DNA of 42,171 nucleotides from Vibrio crassostreae 9ZC13 (GCF_000272045.2 NZ_AJYZ02000019.1:411492-453662); one strand, 5' to 3'. Positions 7,650 to 16,330 are shown, numbered from the stretch's first letter. Notes: a model not told the origin generated them from the letters alone. Translations and numbers: made by a program.

Positions 7650-9326
7650 TTAGAACTCGGAAGGCACTTCAAACTCCATCCATTCACCGGTTGTCGGGTG
7701 AATCAACTTTAAGTAGCCAGCGTGCAGGTGTAAGCGCTCGCGTTTGTATCCGTATAAGTCGTCACCACGAATAGGTACACCAAGCCCTAATGGATGAGCA
7801 CAGTGCACTCGCAGCTGGTGGGTTCGCCCTGTTTTAGGGTACAAGTGAACCTTGGTTTTGCCATTGTGAGTGCTAACCACTTGCCAATGGGTCTCTGCAT
7901 TTCGGCCGTGTTGGTGACAAACCAGTTGTCTTGGTCTGTCCGTGATGTCGCCGCGCAAAGGAAGGCTGATATTGCCAGATTCGCCCGTTATCTCGCCATC
8001 TAACAAAGCGGTGTAGCGTTTCTCTACGGTTCTATTAATGAACTGCTTCTGAATATGCTTGTTTGATTCCGCCGTGAGCGCCAAGATCAACAAACCTGAC
8101 GTCGACATATCCAACCTATGGATAATCAAAGGACCAGTCGCATCCGGGTAACGCGCTTTTATGCGGGTATAAACTGAATCTTCGATGAACTTACCGGGAA
8201 CCGACAAGAACTCTTCAGGCTTATTGACGACTACGATTTCATCGTCTTCATAAACAATATTAAAAGACTTACCAACCGCAGGGTTCACGATAAGCGGGTT
8301 ATCTTCTAGCTCTATGCCACTTAACTGGTGTTCGAGGATCTCAAAGCTTTTACTCTGACAAACAGGGTAGAGGTTTGCGTGTTGTCGAATGATGTCTGTA
8401 GGCGGTAATCCCCACCAAAACTCAGATAATGCTAACGGCTTGAACCCGTGTTCAAACGCAAAGTTAAGCAACTTAGGTAGGCAGCAGTCACCAGAGCCTT
8501 CAAGCGCGTCTTTACCATCGAGCAACTCGAGTAAATTCTTAGATTGCTTGGCTTGATTGATAAAGCGATAGTGAGAGAGGCGTTGAGTTTCCAACTGTTG
8601 TGAAACTGCTTGGTGATCTTGCTTACGGTTTTTCAGTTCGCTTTCAATCAAATCAATTTGTGATTGGCGCTCTGCGATCTTCTGTTTCCACTCAATACGA
8701 AGTGCTTTTAGGTCACGTTTCTCTTGGCTACTTTGATTGCCCAGTTGTTTGAGCAAATTCGCCGCTGACTCTAGATTCCCTAATGCTTTTTCTTGATTGG
8801 CTTGTTCTCTGAGTTCGTTACGCTGAGCTTTGTTTGCGGCCATTGCTAACTGAAAGGCTTCGATAGCTTTTGCTGATTCGATTTTTAACCCTTCAAGCTC
8901 GGCCAATAATGTGTCTAGATTGTGCGACTGTTGCAGCTTTTCAATGTCGTCCGAGAGCTGCAATTGTCGAGCAAGGTTCGCACTGTTTTGAGATTGAAAC
9001 TGTTTTGAATCGAAGGCTGGTGGAACAAAGTGAATGTTGTTTAACTGAGAGACCAAAGCCGGATCTAACTGCAAGCCTGAAAACGCAGAAAGGTAACCTA
9101 ACCCTTGTGTGGTTGGATTCTGAACAAGAAGCACAGCGTAGAGATTACCTTGCGAGGTTTCATTCACACCACAGTCGACAAGTGATTGCTGAAGCTGCAG
9201 CATAGCGAATTCACACACAGGGTGCGGGGTATAGTAATACGGAAACGTAAAACGAGTCGGTAGCGCTAAATCGACATTCGTGTTTGCTAGGTGCAGAGGT
9301 GTGTATTGAGCGACGTTTGTTGGCAT
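7650..9326 (-). CDS. RluA-family pseudouridine synthase with N-terminal coiled-coil extension
   Basis: The 558-residue protein has a C-terminal RluA-type catalytic domain (about 355-558). It contains HRLDMSTSG, whose Asp406 is the predicted nucleophile that isomerises uridine in RNA, and the later GRTHQLRVH motif. The first 350 residues are unlike RluA itself: a Cys-containing N-terminal module, a long charged coiled coil (about 125-265, rich in Gln, Lys and Glu) and a GDCCLPKLL segment shared with other long RluA-like proteins. It therefore belongs to the long-form subgroup whose RNA target I cannot name. I chose the ATG at 9326; a TTG three codons upstream is in frame but overlaps the likely ribosome binding site. 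It is a single-gene unit. Confidence 0.88.
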   Translation of the reverse strand: MPTNVAQYTPLHLANTNVDLALPTRFTFPYYYTPHPVCEFAMLQLQQSLVDCGVNETSQGNLYAVLLVQNPTTQGLGYLSAFSGLQLDPALVSQLNNIHFVPPAFDSKQFQSQNSANLARQLQLSDDIEKLQQSHNLDTLLAELEGLKIESAKAIEAFQLAMAANKAQRNELREQANQEKALGNLESAANLLKQLGNQSSQEKRDLKALRIEWKQKIAERQSQIDLIESELKNRKQDHQAVSQQLETQRLSHYRFINQAKQSKNLLELLDGKDALEGSGDCCLPKLLNFAFEHGFKPLALSEFWWGLPPTDIIRQHANLYPVCQSKSFEILEHQLSGIELEDNPLIVNPAVGKSFNIVYEDDEIVVVNKPEEFLSVPGKFIEDSVYTRIKARYPDATGPLIIHRLDMSTSGLLILALTAESNKHIQKQFINRTVEKRYTALLDGEITGESGNISLPLRGDITDRPRQLVCHQHGRNAETHWQVVSTHNGKTKVHLYPKTGRTHQLRVHCAHPLGLGVPIRGDDLYGYKRERLHLHAGYLKLIHPTTGEWMEFEVPSEF

Positions 9327-9390
9327 TAAGATCAAACTCTATGGCTGTTCAGTTAGAGTTCGGTATTGTTGTCGAAATGAAGACAAATGA

Positions 9391-9425
9391 GAAGCCAAAG
9401 CAGAAGATAAATCGGCTTTGGCTTC
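9391..9425 (-). terminator. Probable terminator of the GST gene
   Basis: A perfect 11-bp stem (GAAGCCAAAGC, 9391-9401, with 9415-9425) has a 13-nt loop. On the minus strand a T-rich but interrupted tract follows. It lies 50 bp past the GST stop. Confidence 0.5.
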
Positions 9426-9476
9426 ATTTAGTTTCTTGTGTTTACTCTAGCAAGCACGTGTTTGAGTGAAACTCGA

Positions 9477-10097
9477 TCAGTTCGAGTGTTCTAGCTCTAC
9501 TTGCTCAGCTTTTTGGTAAGCAGGGTGGCTCTTTAAAAGTTCACCGTATTTAGCGATGTTAGGGTAAAGCGCAGTTGCACCAAAGTTACCAACGATTTCT
9601 ACGATGAACGACATCATAAAATCTGCACCTGTTAGTGTGTCTGCAACCAAGTAGGTTTTACCTTCAAGTGCATTATTCACGTAAGTTAAGATCTTTTGGT
9701 TTTCATCGTCTGCATAACCGCCTAGGAAGTTAGTTTCGCAGCCGTCCTTCATTACAAAGATCTTAAGCAGCATTGGCAAAATACCTGAACTCTCAGCGAA
9801 GTGAAGCCATTGCGAATACTCAACGTAGTTTGCGGTGCCGCGTGTAGGTGCGAACTTACCCTGACCGTATTTGTCGATTAGGTATTCCGTGATAGCACCA
9901 GATTCAGTGATCACGACGCCATCGTCTTCAATGACAGGAGATTTACCCAATGGGTGAATGGATTTGAGTTCTGGTGGTGCAAGAAAAGTGACACTGTCTC
10001 GTTGGTAGGGTTTGATTTGGTAATCTACCCCAAGCTCTTCCAATAGCCAGATGATGCGCTTTGAGCGCGACTTATTCAGGTGATGCAAAGTAATCAT
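9477..10097 (-). CDS. Glutathione S-transferase
   Basis: The 206-residue protein has an N-terminal thioredoxin-like GST domain: LHHLNKSRSKRIIWLLEELG, the cis-Pro segment PLGKSPVIEDDG and the glutathione-contact motif ITESGAITEYL. An all-helical C-terminal domain follows. It would conjugate glutathione to electrophiles in the cytoplasm. It starts 35 bp after the curA-like stop on the same strand, so the two are almost certainly co-transcribed. Their common theme is reduction or conjugation of reactive carbonyls. Substrate specificity cannot be read from sequence. Confidence 0.88.
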   Translation of the reverse strand: MITLHHLNKSRSKRIIWLLEELGVDYQIKPYQRDSVTFLAPPELKSIHPLGKSPVIEDDGVVITESGAITEYLIDKYGQGKFAPTRGTANYVEYSQWLHFAESSGILPMLLKIFVMKDGCETNFLGGYADDENQKILTYVNNALEGKTYLVADTLTGADFMMSFIVEIVGNFGATALYPNIAKYGELLKSHPAYQKAEQVELEHSN

Positions 10098-10132
10098 GAT
10101 TTTACCTAGTTAACGGGTTCAGTTTATTGAAT

Positions 10133-11164
10133 TTATTTAGCTTCGTTCGTTTTGATAACAAGCTTACCGAAGTTCTGACCTTCCAATAGGCCCATGAATG
10201 CTTGTGGCGCATTTTCTAGACCTTCAACCAGGTGCTCACGATAGTGCATCTTGCCTTGAGACAACCATTCTGTCATTTGAACAGCAAATTCGTTGTAACG
10301 GTGTGCGTAGTCATCAAAGATGATGAAACCTTGCATCTTAATTCGTTTAACCAGCAACATACCCATCAAGCTAGACATGCGATCTGGGCCTTCAGGCAGT
10401 GAAGTCGCATTGTATTGAGAAATAAGACCACACACAGGAATACGAGCACCTGTGTTAAGTAGAGGCATTACTGCATCGAATACTTTGCCCCCAACGTTTT
10501 CAAAGTAAACATCGATGCCGTTGTCACACGCTTTAGCCAGTTGCTCTGCGAAGTCGTCAGCTTTGTGGTCAATACATTCATCAAAGCCAAGAACCTCTTT
10601 CGCGTATTGGCACTTCTCTTGACCGCCTGCAACGCCGATAACACGACAACCTTTTAGTTTGCCGATTTGTCCAACGGTTGCGCCTACAGCACCTGTTGCT
10701 GCTGCAACGACTAGCGTGTCGCCTTCTTTAGGTTGGCCGATATCAAGCAAGCCCATGTAAGCAGTAAAACCAGGCATACCCATGATGCCAAGCGCGTAAG
10801 AAGGGTGCGTTGGTTCTTTACCTAGTTTGATAAGGCCTTCACCGTTAGACACACCAAGATCTTGCCAACCTGTGTAAGCCAGTACCCACTCGCCAATTTC
10901 GTAATCAGCGTGGTTTGATTCTTCAACCTGACATACGGTTGCGCCTACCATCACTTCATCAATCGCAACGGGATCTGCGTAGGATTTAGCATCGCTCATA
11001 CGACCACGCATGTATGGGTCTAGAGAAAGGTAAACTGAGCGAAGTAACATCTCGCCGTCTTTGATGCTTGGCGCAGCTATTGTCTCTAAACGGAAGTTGT
11101 CTTGAGTCGGTGCGCCAACTGGGCGAGAAGCCAATACGATTCGGCGATTGTCTTGTTGAGTCAT
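10133..11164 (-). CDS. curA: NADP-dependent enone oxidoreductase (CurA/YncB type)
   Basis: The 343-residue zinc-free medium-chain reductase strongly resembles E. coli CurA (YncB). Shared stretches include SLDPYMRGRMSD, GMPGFTAYMGLLDIGQP and the cofactor loop AAATGAVGATVGQIGKLKGC. Family members use NADPH to reduce the double bond of alpha,beta-unsaturated carbonyls; CurA itself reduces curcumin. It is the first gene of a two-gene unit with GST. A -10 like TATAAA lies about 30 bp upstream of the ATG, and a NemR-type operator covers the -35 region, so it should be induced when the adjacent repressor is oxidised or alkylated. The true substrate is probably a stress-derived electrophile, by inference. 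Confidence 0.9.
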   Translation of the reverse strand: MTQQDNRRIVLASRPVGAPTQDNFRLETIAAPSIKDGEMLLRSVYLSLDPYMRGRMSDAKSYADPVAIDEVMVGATVCQVEESNHADYEIGEWVLAYTGWQDLGVSNGEGLIKLGKEPTHPSYALGIMGMPGFTAYMGLLDIGQPKEGDTLVVAAATGAVGATVGQIGKLKGCRVIGVAGGQEKCQYAKEVLGFDECIDHKADDFAEQLAKACDNGIDVYFENVGGKVFDAVMPLLNTGARIPVCGLISQYNATSLPEGPDRMSSLMGMLLVKRIKMQGFIIFDDYAHRYNEFAVQMTEWLSQGKMHYREHLVEGLENAPQAFMGLLEGQNFGKLVIKTNEAK

Positions 11165-11198
11165 TGGATGTCCTTAATTGTGTATTTTATACATTTAG

Positions 11199-11218
11199 AA
11201 TTAGACCAGTCGTCTAGT
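11199..11218. promoter_or_regulatory. NemR-type operator in front of the curA-GST unit
   Basis: The 20-bp sequence AATTAGACCAGTCGTCTAGT contains the palindrome TAGAC-N5-GTCTA. The identical 20 bp occurs in front of the repressor gene at 11917-11936. It sits just upstream of the TATAAA element of the curA-like gene and covers its -35 region, as expected for repression. Confidence 0.75.
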
Positions 11219-11228
11219 CTTGTTGTCT

Positions 11229-11275
11229 AAAAATCCCGCCGTCATCAAATTGATAAGAGGGCGGGTGATTTTTTT
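11229..11275 (-). terminator. Terminator of the NemR-like regulator gene
   Basis: On the minus strand a stem of the type AAATC(ac)CCGCC / GGCGGGATTT with a loop of about 18 nt ends in a T-run, just after the regulator stop. It separates the regulator transcript from the curA-like gene, so each has its own operator. Confidence 0.6.
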
Positions 11276-11307
11276 AAGTTAAAGCCAATAAAGCGCGCTG
11301 CGCGTTA

Positions 11308-11898
11308 TTAGCTTTCACCTTTTAAAATTCGTTCGGTAAGGCTCAAAGCTGACTGTAAGCTATGTGAGCTTTGGCTCAGCTTGCTCAATAAGCTGGCGCC
11401 TAACCACATTGAGTATAGGTTCTGAGCTGCTTCTTGGCTCTCTTCAACCTTTATGGAGCCATCTTCAATACCGCCGACAATGCACTGTTCGATGGTATTC
11501 GTCACTTTTTCTGCACCCTTTAATAGCGCTTGGCGCATAGGATCAGAAAGATCAGAAACTTCCGCGCTGAGTTTAACGACCAAGCATTTATGAGCATTGC
11601 AGGTGCCGTTTTCAATCTGTGACCATCGAGTGAAATAACTGACAATTCTCTGGTAATGGTTGCCTTCACCATGAACCAAAATAGTTTCAACTCTGCTGAT
11701 GTAGGTCTCAAAATAGTGCTGGATCAGAGCCTCGCCAAATTGCTCTTTCGATTTAAAGTAGTGGTAAAACGACCCTTTAGGCACGTCCGCTTCTTTAAGC
11801 AATTGCGATAAGCCAACGCCGTTAAAGCCGTTGTTCACTATTAATTGGTAGCCAACATCTAAAACATGCAGGCGTGTGTCATTCGTTTTTTCGTTCAT
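11308..11898 (-). CDS. NemR-like TetR-family electrophile-sensing repressor
   Basis: The 196-residue protein has a TetR helix-turn-helix (about 8-55, with VPKGSFYHYFKSKEQFG) and a ligand domain. The core HKCLVVKLSAEVSDLSDPMR aligns with E. coli NemR, and Cys105 falls where NemR has its redox-sensing Cys106. NemR is released from DNA by N-ethylmaleimide, hypochlorite and methylglyoxal and controls a flavin reductase and glyoxalase I. Here the neighbours are an enone reductase and a GST, so an analogous electrophile-defence circuit is a good inference. An identical operator overlaps its own promoter (-10 TATAGT), which predicts autoregulation. A second cysteine, Cys100, lies close by. Confidence 0.88.
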   Translation of the reverse strand: MNEKTNDTRLHVLDVGYQLIVNNGFNGVGLSQLLKEADVPKGSFYHYFKSKEQFGEALIQHYFETYISRVETILVHGEGNHYQRIVSYFTRWSQIENGTCNAHKCLVVKLSAEVSDLSDPMRQALLKGAEKVTNTIEQCIVGGIEDGSIKVEESQEAAQNLYSMWLGASLLSKLSQSSHSLQSALSLTERILKGES

Positions 11899-11916
11899 GG
11901 GCGGTACTATAAGTTA

Positions 11917-11936
11917 AATTAGACCAGTCGTCTAGT
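11917..11936. promoter_or_regulatory. NemR-type operator in front of the repressor gene
   Basis: This is an exact 20-bp copy of the operator at 11199-11218, with TAGAC-N5-GTCTA as its palindromic core. It lies 19 bp upstream of the repressor ATG, with a TATAGT -10 candidate between them, and covers the -35 region. Confidence 0.75.
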
Positions 11937-12019
11937 GGTCGGTTTTCGAGGGTATATTTGGTCGTTGTTACAGTAGCTAAATAGCTAAATATCTAAAGAG
12001 GCTTCAAATGTTCAGATAT

Positions 12020-12056
12020 AAAAAAGCCCCGACATAGCGCGTATGTTGGGGCTTAA
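12020..12056 (-). terminator. Terminator of the FKBP gene
   Basis: A 13-bp stem (12024-12036 with 12042-12054, one G-U pair) has a 5-nt loop. On the minus strand it ends in a run of T, 15 bp after the FKBP stop. Confidence 0.78.
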
Positions 12057-12070
12057 ATCAATCACTTCGA

Positions 12071-12544
12071 TTATTTGATAGAGATGAGTTCTACATCAAA
12101 AATCAGAGTCGATGATGGTGGGATAGGGCCTGAACCGCCTTTACCGTAAGCTAGAGTGCTTGGAATAAATAGACGAACTTTTTGGCCTTCAACCATGTAA
12201 GTCAAACCTTCTTGCCAGCCTTTAATTACTTGCTTAAGAGCAAATGAGATTGGCTCGCCGCGCTCAACAGAGCTGTCGAAAACAGTGCCGTCGATTAGCG
12301 TACCGTGGTAGTGAACCGTTACTTTGCTGTTCTTAGTTGGGTGCTCTGTGCCTGTACCTTCTTCAAGAACAAGGTATTGAAGACCGCTTTCAGTCGTAAT
12401 CACGCCTTCTTTAGTGCCGTTTTCAATTAGAAATTGTTGGCCTTGTTCGAAGTTTTCTCCGCCAGACTTATGATTCGTCCAAGTACGGTAAATCATGAAA
12501 CCCGCCAAAAGAAAGACAATGACCGGGATGACAAATTTAGACAT
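12071..12544 (-). CDS. Membrane-anchored FKBP-type peptidyl-prolyl isomerase
   Basis: The 157-residue protein has an N-terminal hydrophobic anchor (KFVIPVIVFLLAGFMIY), a short linker (about 22-50) and a complete FKBP domain. The domain shows VTVHYHGTLIDGTVFDSS, the ISFALKQVIKGWQEGL strand and LAYGKGGSGPIPPSSTLIFDVEL. It catalyses cis-trans isomerisation of Xaa-Pro bonds and probably acts on envelope proteins in the periplasm. It is related to the FklB/FkpA group but too short for FkpA. It follows the DsbA-like lipoprotein gene by 76 bp on the same strand, suggesting a two-gene envelope-folding unit. A terminator lies just downstream. Confidence 0.88.
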   Translation of the reverse strand: MSKFVIPVIVFLLAGFMIYRTWTNHKSGGENFEQGQQFLIENGTKEGVITTESGLQYLVLEEGTGTEHPTKNSKVTVHYHGTLIDGTVFDSSVERGEPISFALKQVIKGWQEGLTYMVEGQKVRLFIPSTLAYGKGGSGPIPPSSTLIFDVELISIK

Positions 12545-12620
12545 AGTAAAACCTATTTATATTGAGTGCTGAATTTCGTAGTTAATACAAAATGTGTTAA
12601 TCAGTTGACTAAAGCCGTGA

Positions 12621-13247
12621 TTATGGTTGAGTCAAAAGGTAGTTGATCGTTTTTGCAATGCCAGCAACGTCTTGGTGACCTGCTGTTAGTACTTGGTATT
12701 TACCGTTGATGATAAAGGTTGGTACTGAGTTGATCTGACCTTTTACTGAGATCTCTTCTGCTTGCTTAACGTAGTCGAAAAGAGCGACTTGCTGTTCTTT
12801 ATTCAGCTGGTATGGGCTAACCAAACCACGAGAAGTAAACGCTGTCTCTAGTGCTTGTTGACGCTGCTCAGGTGTTGCATCTGCACCCATTTGAACGGCA
12901 CCAAATAGGTCGTCCATGAATGCGTGGTCAGGCGTCGCATCAAGCTGCATCACTGCTGTGTAGTAGATCATTGCGCTGATTTGAGCGCTTTCGTTGAACG
13001 TCACGTGCATCTTGCCAATAGTTTGGTCTGTTAGAGATTCAATCTCTGGAATGGCACTTTCCATTTGACGGCAGTGACCACAGTTAAGAGAGAAGATTTC
13101 AGTGATCGGAGACAAGTTAAATTCTGTTAGAGCAGTAGGAAGCGCTTCGTATTGAACGCCTTTTTGTGGCTCGTCTGTTTCACTACAACCCGCGATAATG
13201 AGTACGGCAGCGAGTGCTGTGATGAATTTAGTAAATGGTTTAAACAT
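12621..13247 (-). CDS. DsbA-like thiol:disulfide oxidoreductase lipoprotein
   Basis: The 208-residue protein starts with a lipoprotein signal whose lipobox IAGC gives Cys21 as the lipidation site; most DsbA proteins are soluble. The thioredoxin-like domain has the active site CGHC (56-59) and the conserved cis-proline loop SVPTFII. It would make or shuffle disulfides in exported proteins. The CGHC pair differs from the CPHC of classical DsbA and suggests a somewhat different redox potential. It lies just upstream of the FKBP gene on the same strand and is divergent from the OmpA-like lipoprotein. A dedicated client cannot be named. Confidence 0.87.
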   Translation of the reverse strand: MFKPFTKFITALAAVLIIAGCSETDEPQKGVQYEALPTALTEFNLSPITEIFSLNCGHCRQMESAIPEIESLTDQTIGKMHVTFNESAQISAMIYYTAVMQLDATPDHAFMDDLFGAVQMGADATPEQRQQALETAFTSRGLVSPYQLNKEQQVALFDYVKQAEEISVKGQINSVPTFIINGKYQVLTAGHQDVAGIAKTINYLLTQP

Positions 13248-13487
13248 AATGTTTGCTCTAGCGTTGAGAAGTCGTGAGATTCTAACTATTTAGTACGAAT
13301 TGGAAAACAATTATAAGGTAAATAAATGCAAACAGTTCGAACTAGCGGCTGAAGACAAGCTAGTAGACGGTTAACTGTGATCAACAGCACTTTTTTTGGT
13401 TCTGCTTTCTTTTCGTCTAAAGTTTTTCCCTCGGTGCCGATATAGACATTAGTGAATGGTTTATCTGCATGAGTGGTTGGTGAAGTA

Positions 13488-14141
13488 ATGAGATATTTAG
13501 CGATAATGTTAAGCATAGCTTTGGCTGGGTGTGAAGCCACGTCACCAACTGACTTACTTGGCGGTGACATGCTAGAGACTGCACCACAAACCGATTACGA
13601 CTTGATGCATCCTGAATGGGGTGTGGTTCAAACGACTCATGTAGCAAGCAATCGTGGGTACTCTATCCAGAGTAGCACTCATCAACACAGAACCATCACG
13701 ACCAACTACGGACGTGGCGTTTCGACTAACGACCCACTGGAAGTCTTTTTAAGACAAAACCGCATCGATTTTGAAGTGTTGCCGGGTAACCATGTGATGG
13801 TAAAGCTTGAGCAGCACGTGAACTTTAAAACAGGTTCAGCATTCCCTGAGCCAGCGTATAATCAATGGCTAGATACGCTAGGCAGCTACCTTGCTCAACG
13901 CCAAGATATTGATGTGGTGATTGAAGGGCACACCGATAACACGGGCACAGATCGAATCAATGATCCGCTTTCAGAGCAGCGAGCAAAAGAAGTGAAGGCT
14001 CGATTAGAGAGTAACTACGTATCAAGTCGTTCCATCTATACTCGTGGCTTCGGTGAGTATGTTCCAGCTTGTACGAACGCTTCTGCGCAAGGCAAGGCGT
14101 GTAACCGCCGTGTTGAATTGATGCTGATTGTCACGAAGTAG
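13488..14141 (+). CDS. OmpA-family outer-membrane lipoprotein
   Basis: The ATG at 13488 gives 217 residues and a short lipoprotein signal with lipobox ALAGC; Cys15 would be lipidated. An upstream in-frame GTG at 13473 would add five residues and spoil the signal. Residues from about 110 form an OmpA-like peptidoglycan-binding domain with NFKTGSAFPEP, the motif EGHTDNTGTDRIND, SEQRAKEVKARL and NRRVELML. The middle segment (about 40-100) is variable. The protein probably links the outer membrane to the cell wall. It stands alone with a strong bidirectional terminator behind it. Confidence 0.88.
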   Translation: MRYLAIMLSIALAGCEATSPTDLLGGDMLETAPQTDYDLMHPEWGVVQTTHVASNRGYSIQSSTHQHRTITTNYGRGVSTNDPLEVFLRQNRIDFEVLPGNHVMVKLEQHVNFKTGSAFPEPAYNQWLDTLGSYLAQRQDIDVVIEGHTDNTGTDRINDPLSEQRAKEVKARLESNYVSSRSIYTRGFGEYVPACTNASAQGKACNRRVELMLIVTK

Positions 14142-14194
14142 TCGTTTGAACTTTCGCGCCCAATTTGAAGCGATTAACGCCAAATAACAGACAT

Positions 14195-14224
14195 AAAAAA
14201 TCCCTCACATTCGAGGGATTTTTT
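14195..14224. terminator. Bidirectional terminator
   Basis: A perfect 12-bp stem (14195-14206 with 14213-14224) and a 6-nt loop have A-run and T-run flanks. It ends the OmpA-like gene on plus and the glutaredoxin gene on minus. Confidence 0.85.
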
Positions 14225-14250
14225 GTATCTGACTTTTGTTGCTTTATTGC

Positions 14251-14610
14251 TTATGCAAACTGCTTTTCTAAGTAAGTCACGATATCTGAAGATTCGTACA
14301 TCCACTCAGTTTTACCGTCTTTTTCGATACGTAGACAAGGCACTTTCACACGACCGCCGCCAGCTTCAAGCTCAGCACGGTGTTGCTCGTTGTTTTTTGC
14401 ATCACGAAGTTCAAATTGAACCGACTGACGTTTCATCGCGCGGCGCACCTTCACACAAAATGGGCACGCTTCGAATTGGTATAACGTGTGCGTTTTTGCT
14501 TGCTCATTTACTTTGCTTTGTTCTTCTTGAGAACGCTTCACACCACGTGGGCTGAAAACAAAATTCAATAACAAGATGACACGACCTAAGAACCAACGGA
14601 TAAACTTCAT
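14251..14610 (-). CDS. Membrane-anchored glutaredoxin
   Basis: The ATG at 14610, with AGAGAG upstream, gives 119 residues; longer frames upstream lack a ribosome binding site. An N-terminal hydrophobic helix (about 5-20, WFLGRVILLLNFVF) precedes a glutaredoxin domain with the redox motif CPFC (49-52), the cis-Pro segment VKVPCLRIE and the glutathione-contact ESSDIVTYL. It would reduce disulfides or glutathionylated proteins at the cytoplasmic face of the inner membrane. Its own promoter candidate (TATAAT -10 at 14653-14658, minus) lies in the 89 bp after the norR stop. Co-transcription with norR is possible but unproven. Confidence 0.88.
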   Translation of the reverse strand: MKFIRWFLGRVILLLNFVFSPRGVKRSQEEQSKVNEQAKTHTLYQFEACPFCVKVRRAMKRQSVQFELRDAKNNEQHRAELEAGGGRVKVPCLRIEKDGKTEWMYESSDIVTYLEKQFA

Positions 14611-14652
14611 AACTCTCTCTACATATTTAAAATTAGCGTTACAATTTGCAGC

Positions 14653-14658
14653 ATTATA
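14653..14658 (-). promoter_or_regulatory. -10 element of the glutaredoxin gene
   Basis: A perfect TATAAT on the minus strand lies about 42 bp upstream of the glutaredoxin ATG. No good -35 is seen at 16-18 bp. Confidence 0.4.
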
Positions 14659-14699
14659 TACACAAGTTTTGTCAGATGCTCGCAACAAACCGCTAATAT

Positions 14700-16292
14700 C
14701 TATTTTGTCCGTTCGATCGTATGAGACTTAGCCACATTTAGCCCTAAACGCTTAGACAGTCGAGTCAGATTTGCTCGGTCTGTTTTCAGAACTCGCCCTG
14801 CTTGTGCCCAGTTAAAGTTGGCATCTTCCAACACCTCAGTAATGATACTGCGTTGAAAATCGTCCGTTGCACCACGTAGCCCTGCAGAAAGGTCGATCGT
14901 TGGTGTCGATAATGGTGTGTTTTTCACCTGAGTCGTCGCAATTGGCTGATCTTGGTCTAGAGGACCACAATCTTCCTTGGTGATTGTCACCAGGTTTTTA
15001 TTGGCGCTGCGCGCTAACGCTTTCAATGCGGAACGACTGATCACATGCTCAAGTTCACGCACGTTACCCGGCCAACCATAACGGTTTAGGAAAGAAAGAA
15101 CGTCGGAGCGGAACTTAACTTGGTTGATACCAAGCTTACGACGCGCTTGTTCTAAGAAGAAACCCGCTAATAGGCTGATGTCGTCACCACGATCTTTCAG
15201 TGCTGGCACCGCGATAGGATACACACTCAATCGGTGGTACAAATCGGCTCTGAATCGACCGTCTTCAACTTCTTGTTTTAGATCTCGGTTTGTCGCTGCC
15301 AATACTCGCACATCAATGGTTTGAATGTTGTCTTGGCCAACCGGTTGGATTTCGTTGTTTTGCAGCGCACGTAGGAGCTTACTTTGAGCGGCCAAAGGCA
15401 ATTCACCAATCTCATCAAGGAACAGTGTGCCACCATCGGCTAAAGCAAATTTACCTAAGCGGTTTTTGTCTGCGCCAGTGAACGCGCCACGAACGTGACC
15501 AAACAGTTCACTCTCTACTAAGTTTTCAGAAATTGCAGCACAGTTTACGTAGACGAGTGGGTTACGTTTACGTTGAGATTGGTGGTGCAGGGTGCGAGCT
15601 ACAAGCTCTTTACCAACCCCGGTGTCACCATGAATCAAGATATTAAACTCAGATGGAGCTACAACAGCGATGTCGTTCTTAAGCGCGACCATGGTGTCAC
15701 TGTTACCAATCAACTCACCGCCGTCACGTTCCCACGCTTCTACGTTCAATTCTTCGAGTAATTGCTTTGACTGTTTTGCTTGATGCTCAAGTTGCGAGAA
15801 GGTCAGTGCCATCTGCATGGTTGAGGCTGCAATAGCTGCCAGTACTTCAAGGTTACGCGCCGGAATATTCGCGAAGACATCAGGTTTCAAGCTGTCTAGA
15901 GTCAGAATACCTAAGAGCTTATCGCCAAATAGCAAAGGCAAGCCCATACAAGCATGCATTGGTAAATCGCCATCATGGTCAATAAGCAAACCATCGAAAG
16001 GATCGGGTAAGGAGCTGTCAGCATCGAAACGAACAGGAGAGCGAGACGCGCAGATCTCTTCAAACCGTGGGTGTTCTGAAATGATAAAGCGACGACCGAA
16101 CGTATCTCGGCTGAGCCCTTGCATTGCGATAGGTACTAGCGTGTCGCCTTGAAGGCTTAAAAGCGCGACACAATCACACGTTATGGTTTTGCGAATGGCA
16201 TCGATCAGGCGATTGAAACGATCTTGATCGTTGACACCACTTGCGAGGCCAATGGTCATTTCCATGAGGGTAGATGCGGAGATATCTTGCAT
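14700..16292 (-). CDS. norR: NorR nitric-oxide-responsive sigma-54 activator
   Basis: The 530-residue regulator has an N-terminal GAF domain (about 20-165) containing PMHACMG near 113, the region that in E. coli NorR holds the iron ligating NO. The AAA+ domain has Walker A GDTGVGKE (222-229), the sigma-54 contact loop GAFTGA (269-274) and Walker B GGTLFLDE (287-294). A Fis-type helix-turn-helix ends the protein. NO binding releases the ATPase, which remodels sigma-54 polymerase. It is divergent from hmp, as in V. cholerae, and GT-N7-AC sites lie in between, two of them within 75 bp of its own start. Confidence 0.93.
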   Translation of the reverse strand: MQDISASTLMEMTIGLASGVNDQDRFNRLIDAIRKTITCDCVALLSLQGDTLVPIAMQGLSRDTFGRRFIISEHPRFEEICASRSPVRFDADSSLPDPFDGLLIDHDGDLPMHACMGLPLLFGDKLLGILTLDSLKPDVFANIPARNLEVLAAIAASTMQMALTFSQLEHQAKQSKQLLEELNVEAWERDGGELIGNSDTMVALKNDIAVVAPSEFNILIHGDTGVGKELVARTLHHQSQRKRNPLVYVNCAAISENLVESELFGHVRGAFTGADKNRLGKFALADGGTLFLDEIGELPLAAQSKLLRALQNNEIQPVGQDNIQTIDVRVLAATNRDLKQEVEDGRFRADLYHRLSVYPIAVPALKDRGDDISLLAGFFLEQARRKLGINQVKFRSDVLSFLNRYGWPGNVRELEHVISRSALKALARSANKNLVTITKEDCGPLDQDQPIATTQVKNTPLSTPTIDLSAGLRGATDDFQRSIITEVLEDANFNWAQAGRVLKTDRANLTRLSKRLGLNVAKSHTIERTK

Positions 16293-16330
16293 AAAAAACT
16301 CTAACTGTGTGTGTTTATCTACATAATAGA

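Noticed and set aside
14223..14555. 110-codon plus-strand frame over the glutaredoxin gene
   Set aside because: It lies antisense to an unambiguous glutaredoxin coding sequence with a CPFC motif.
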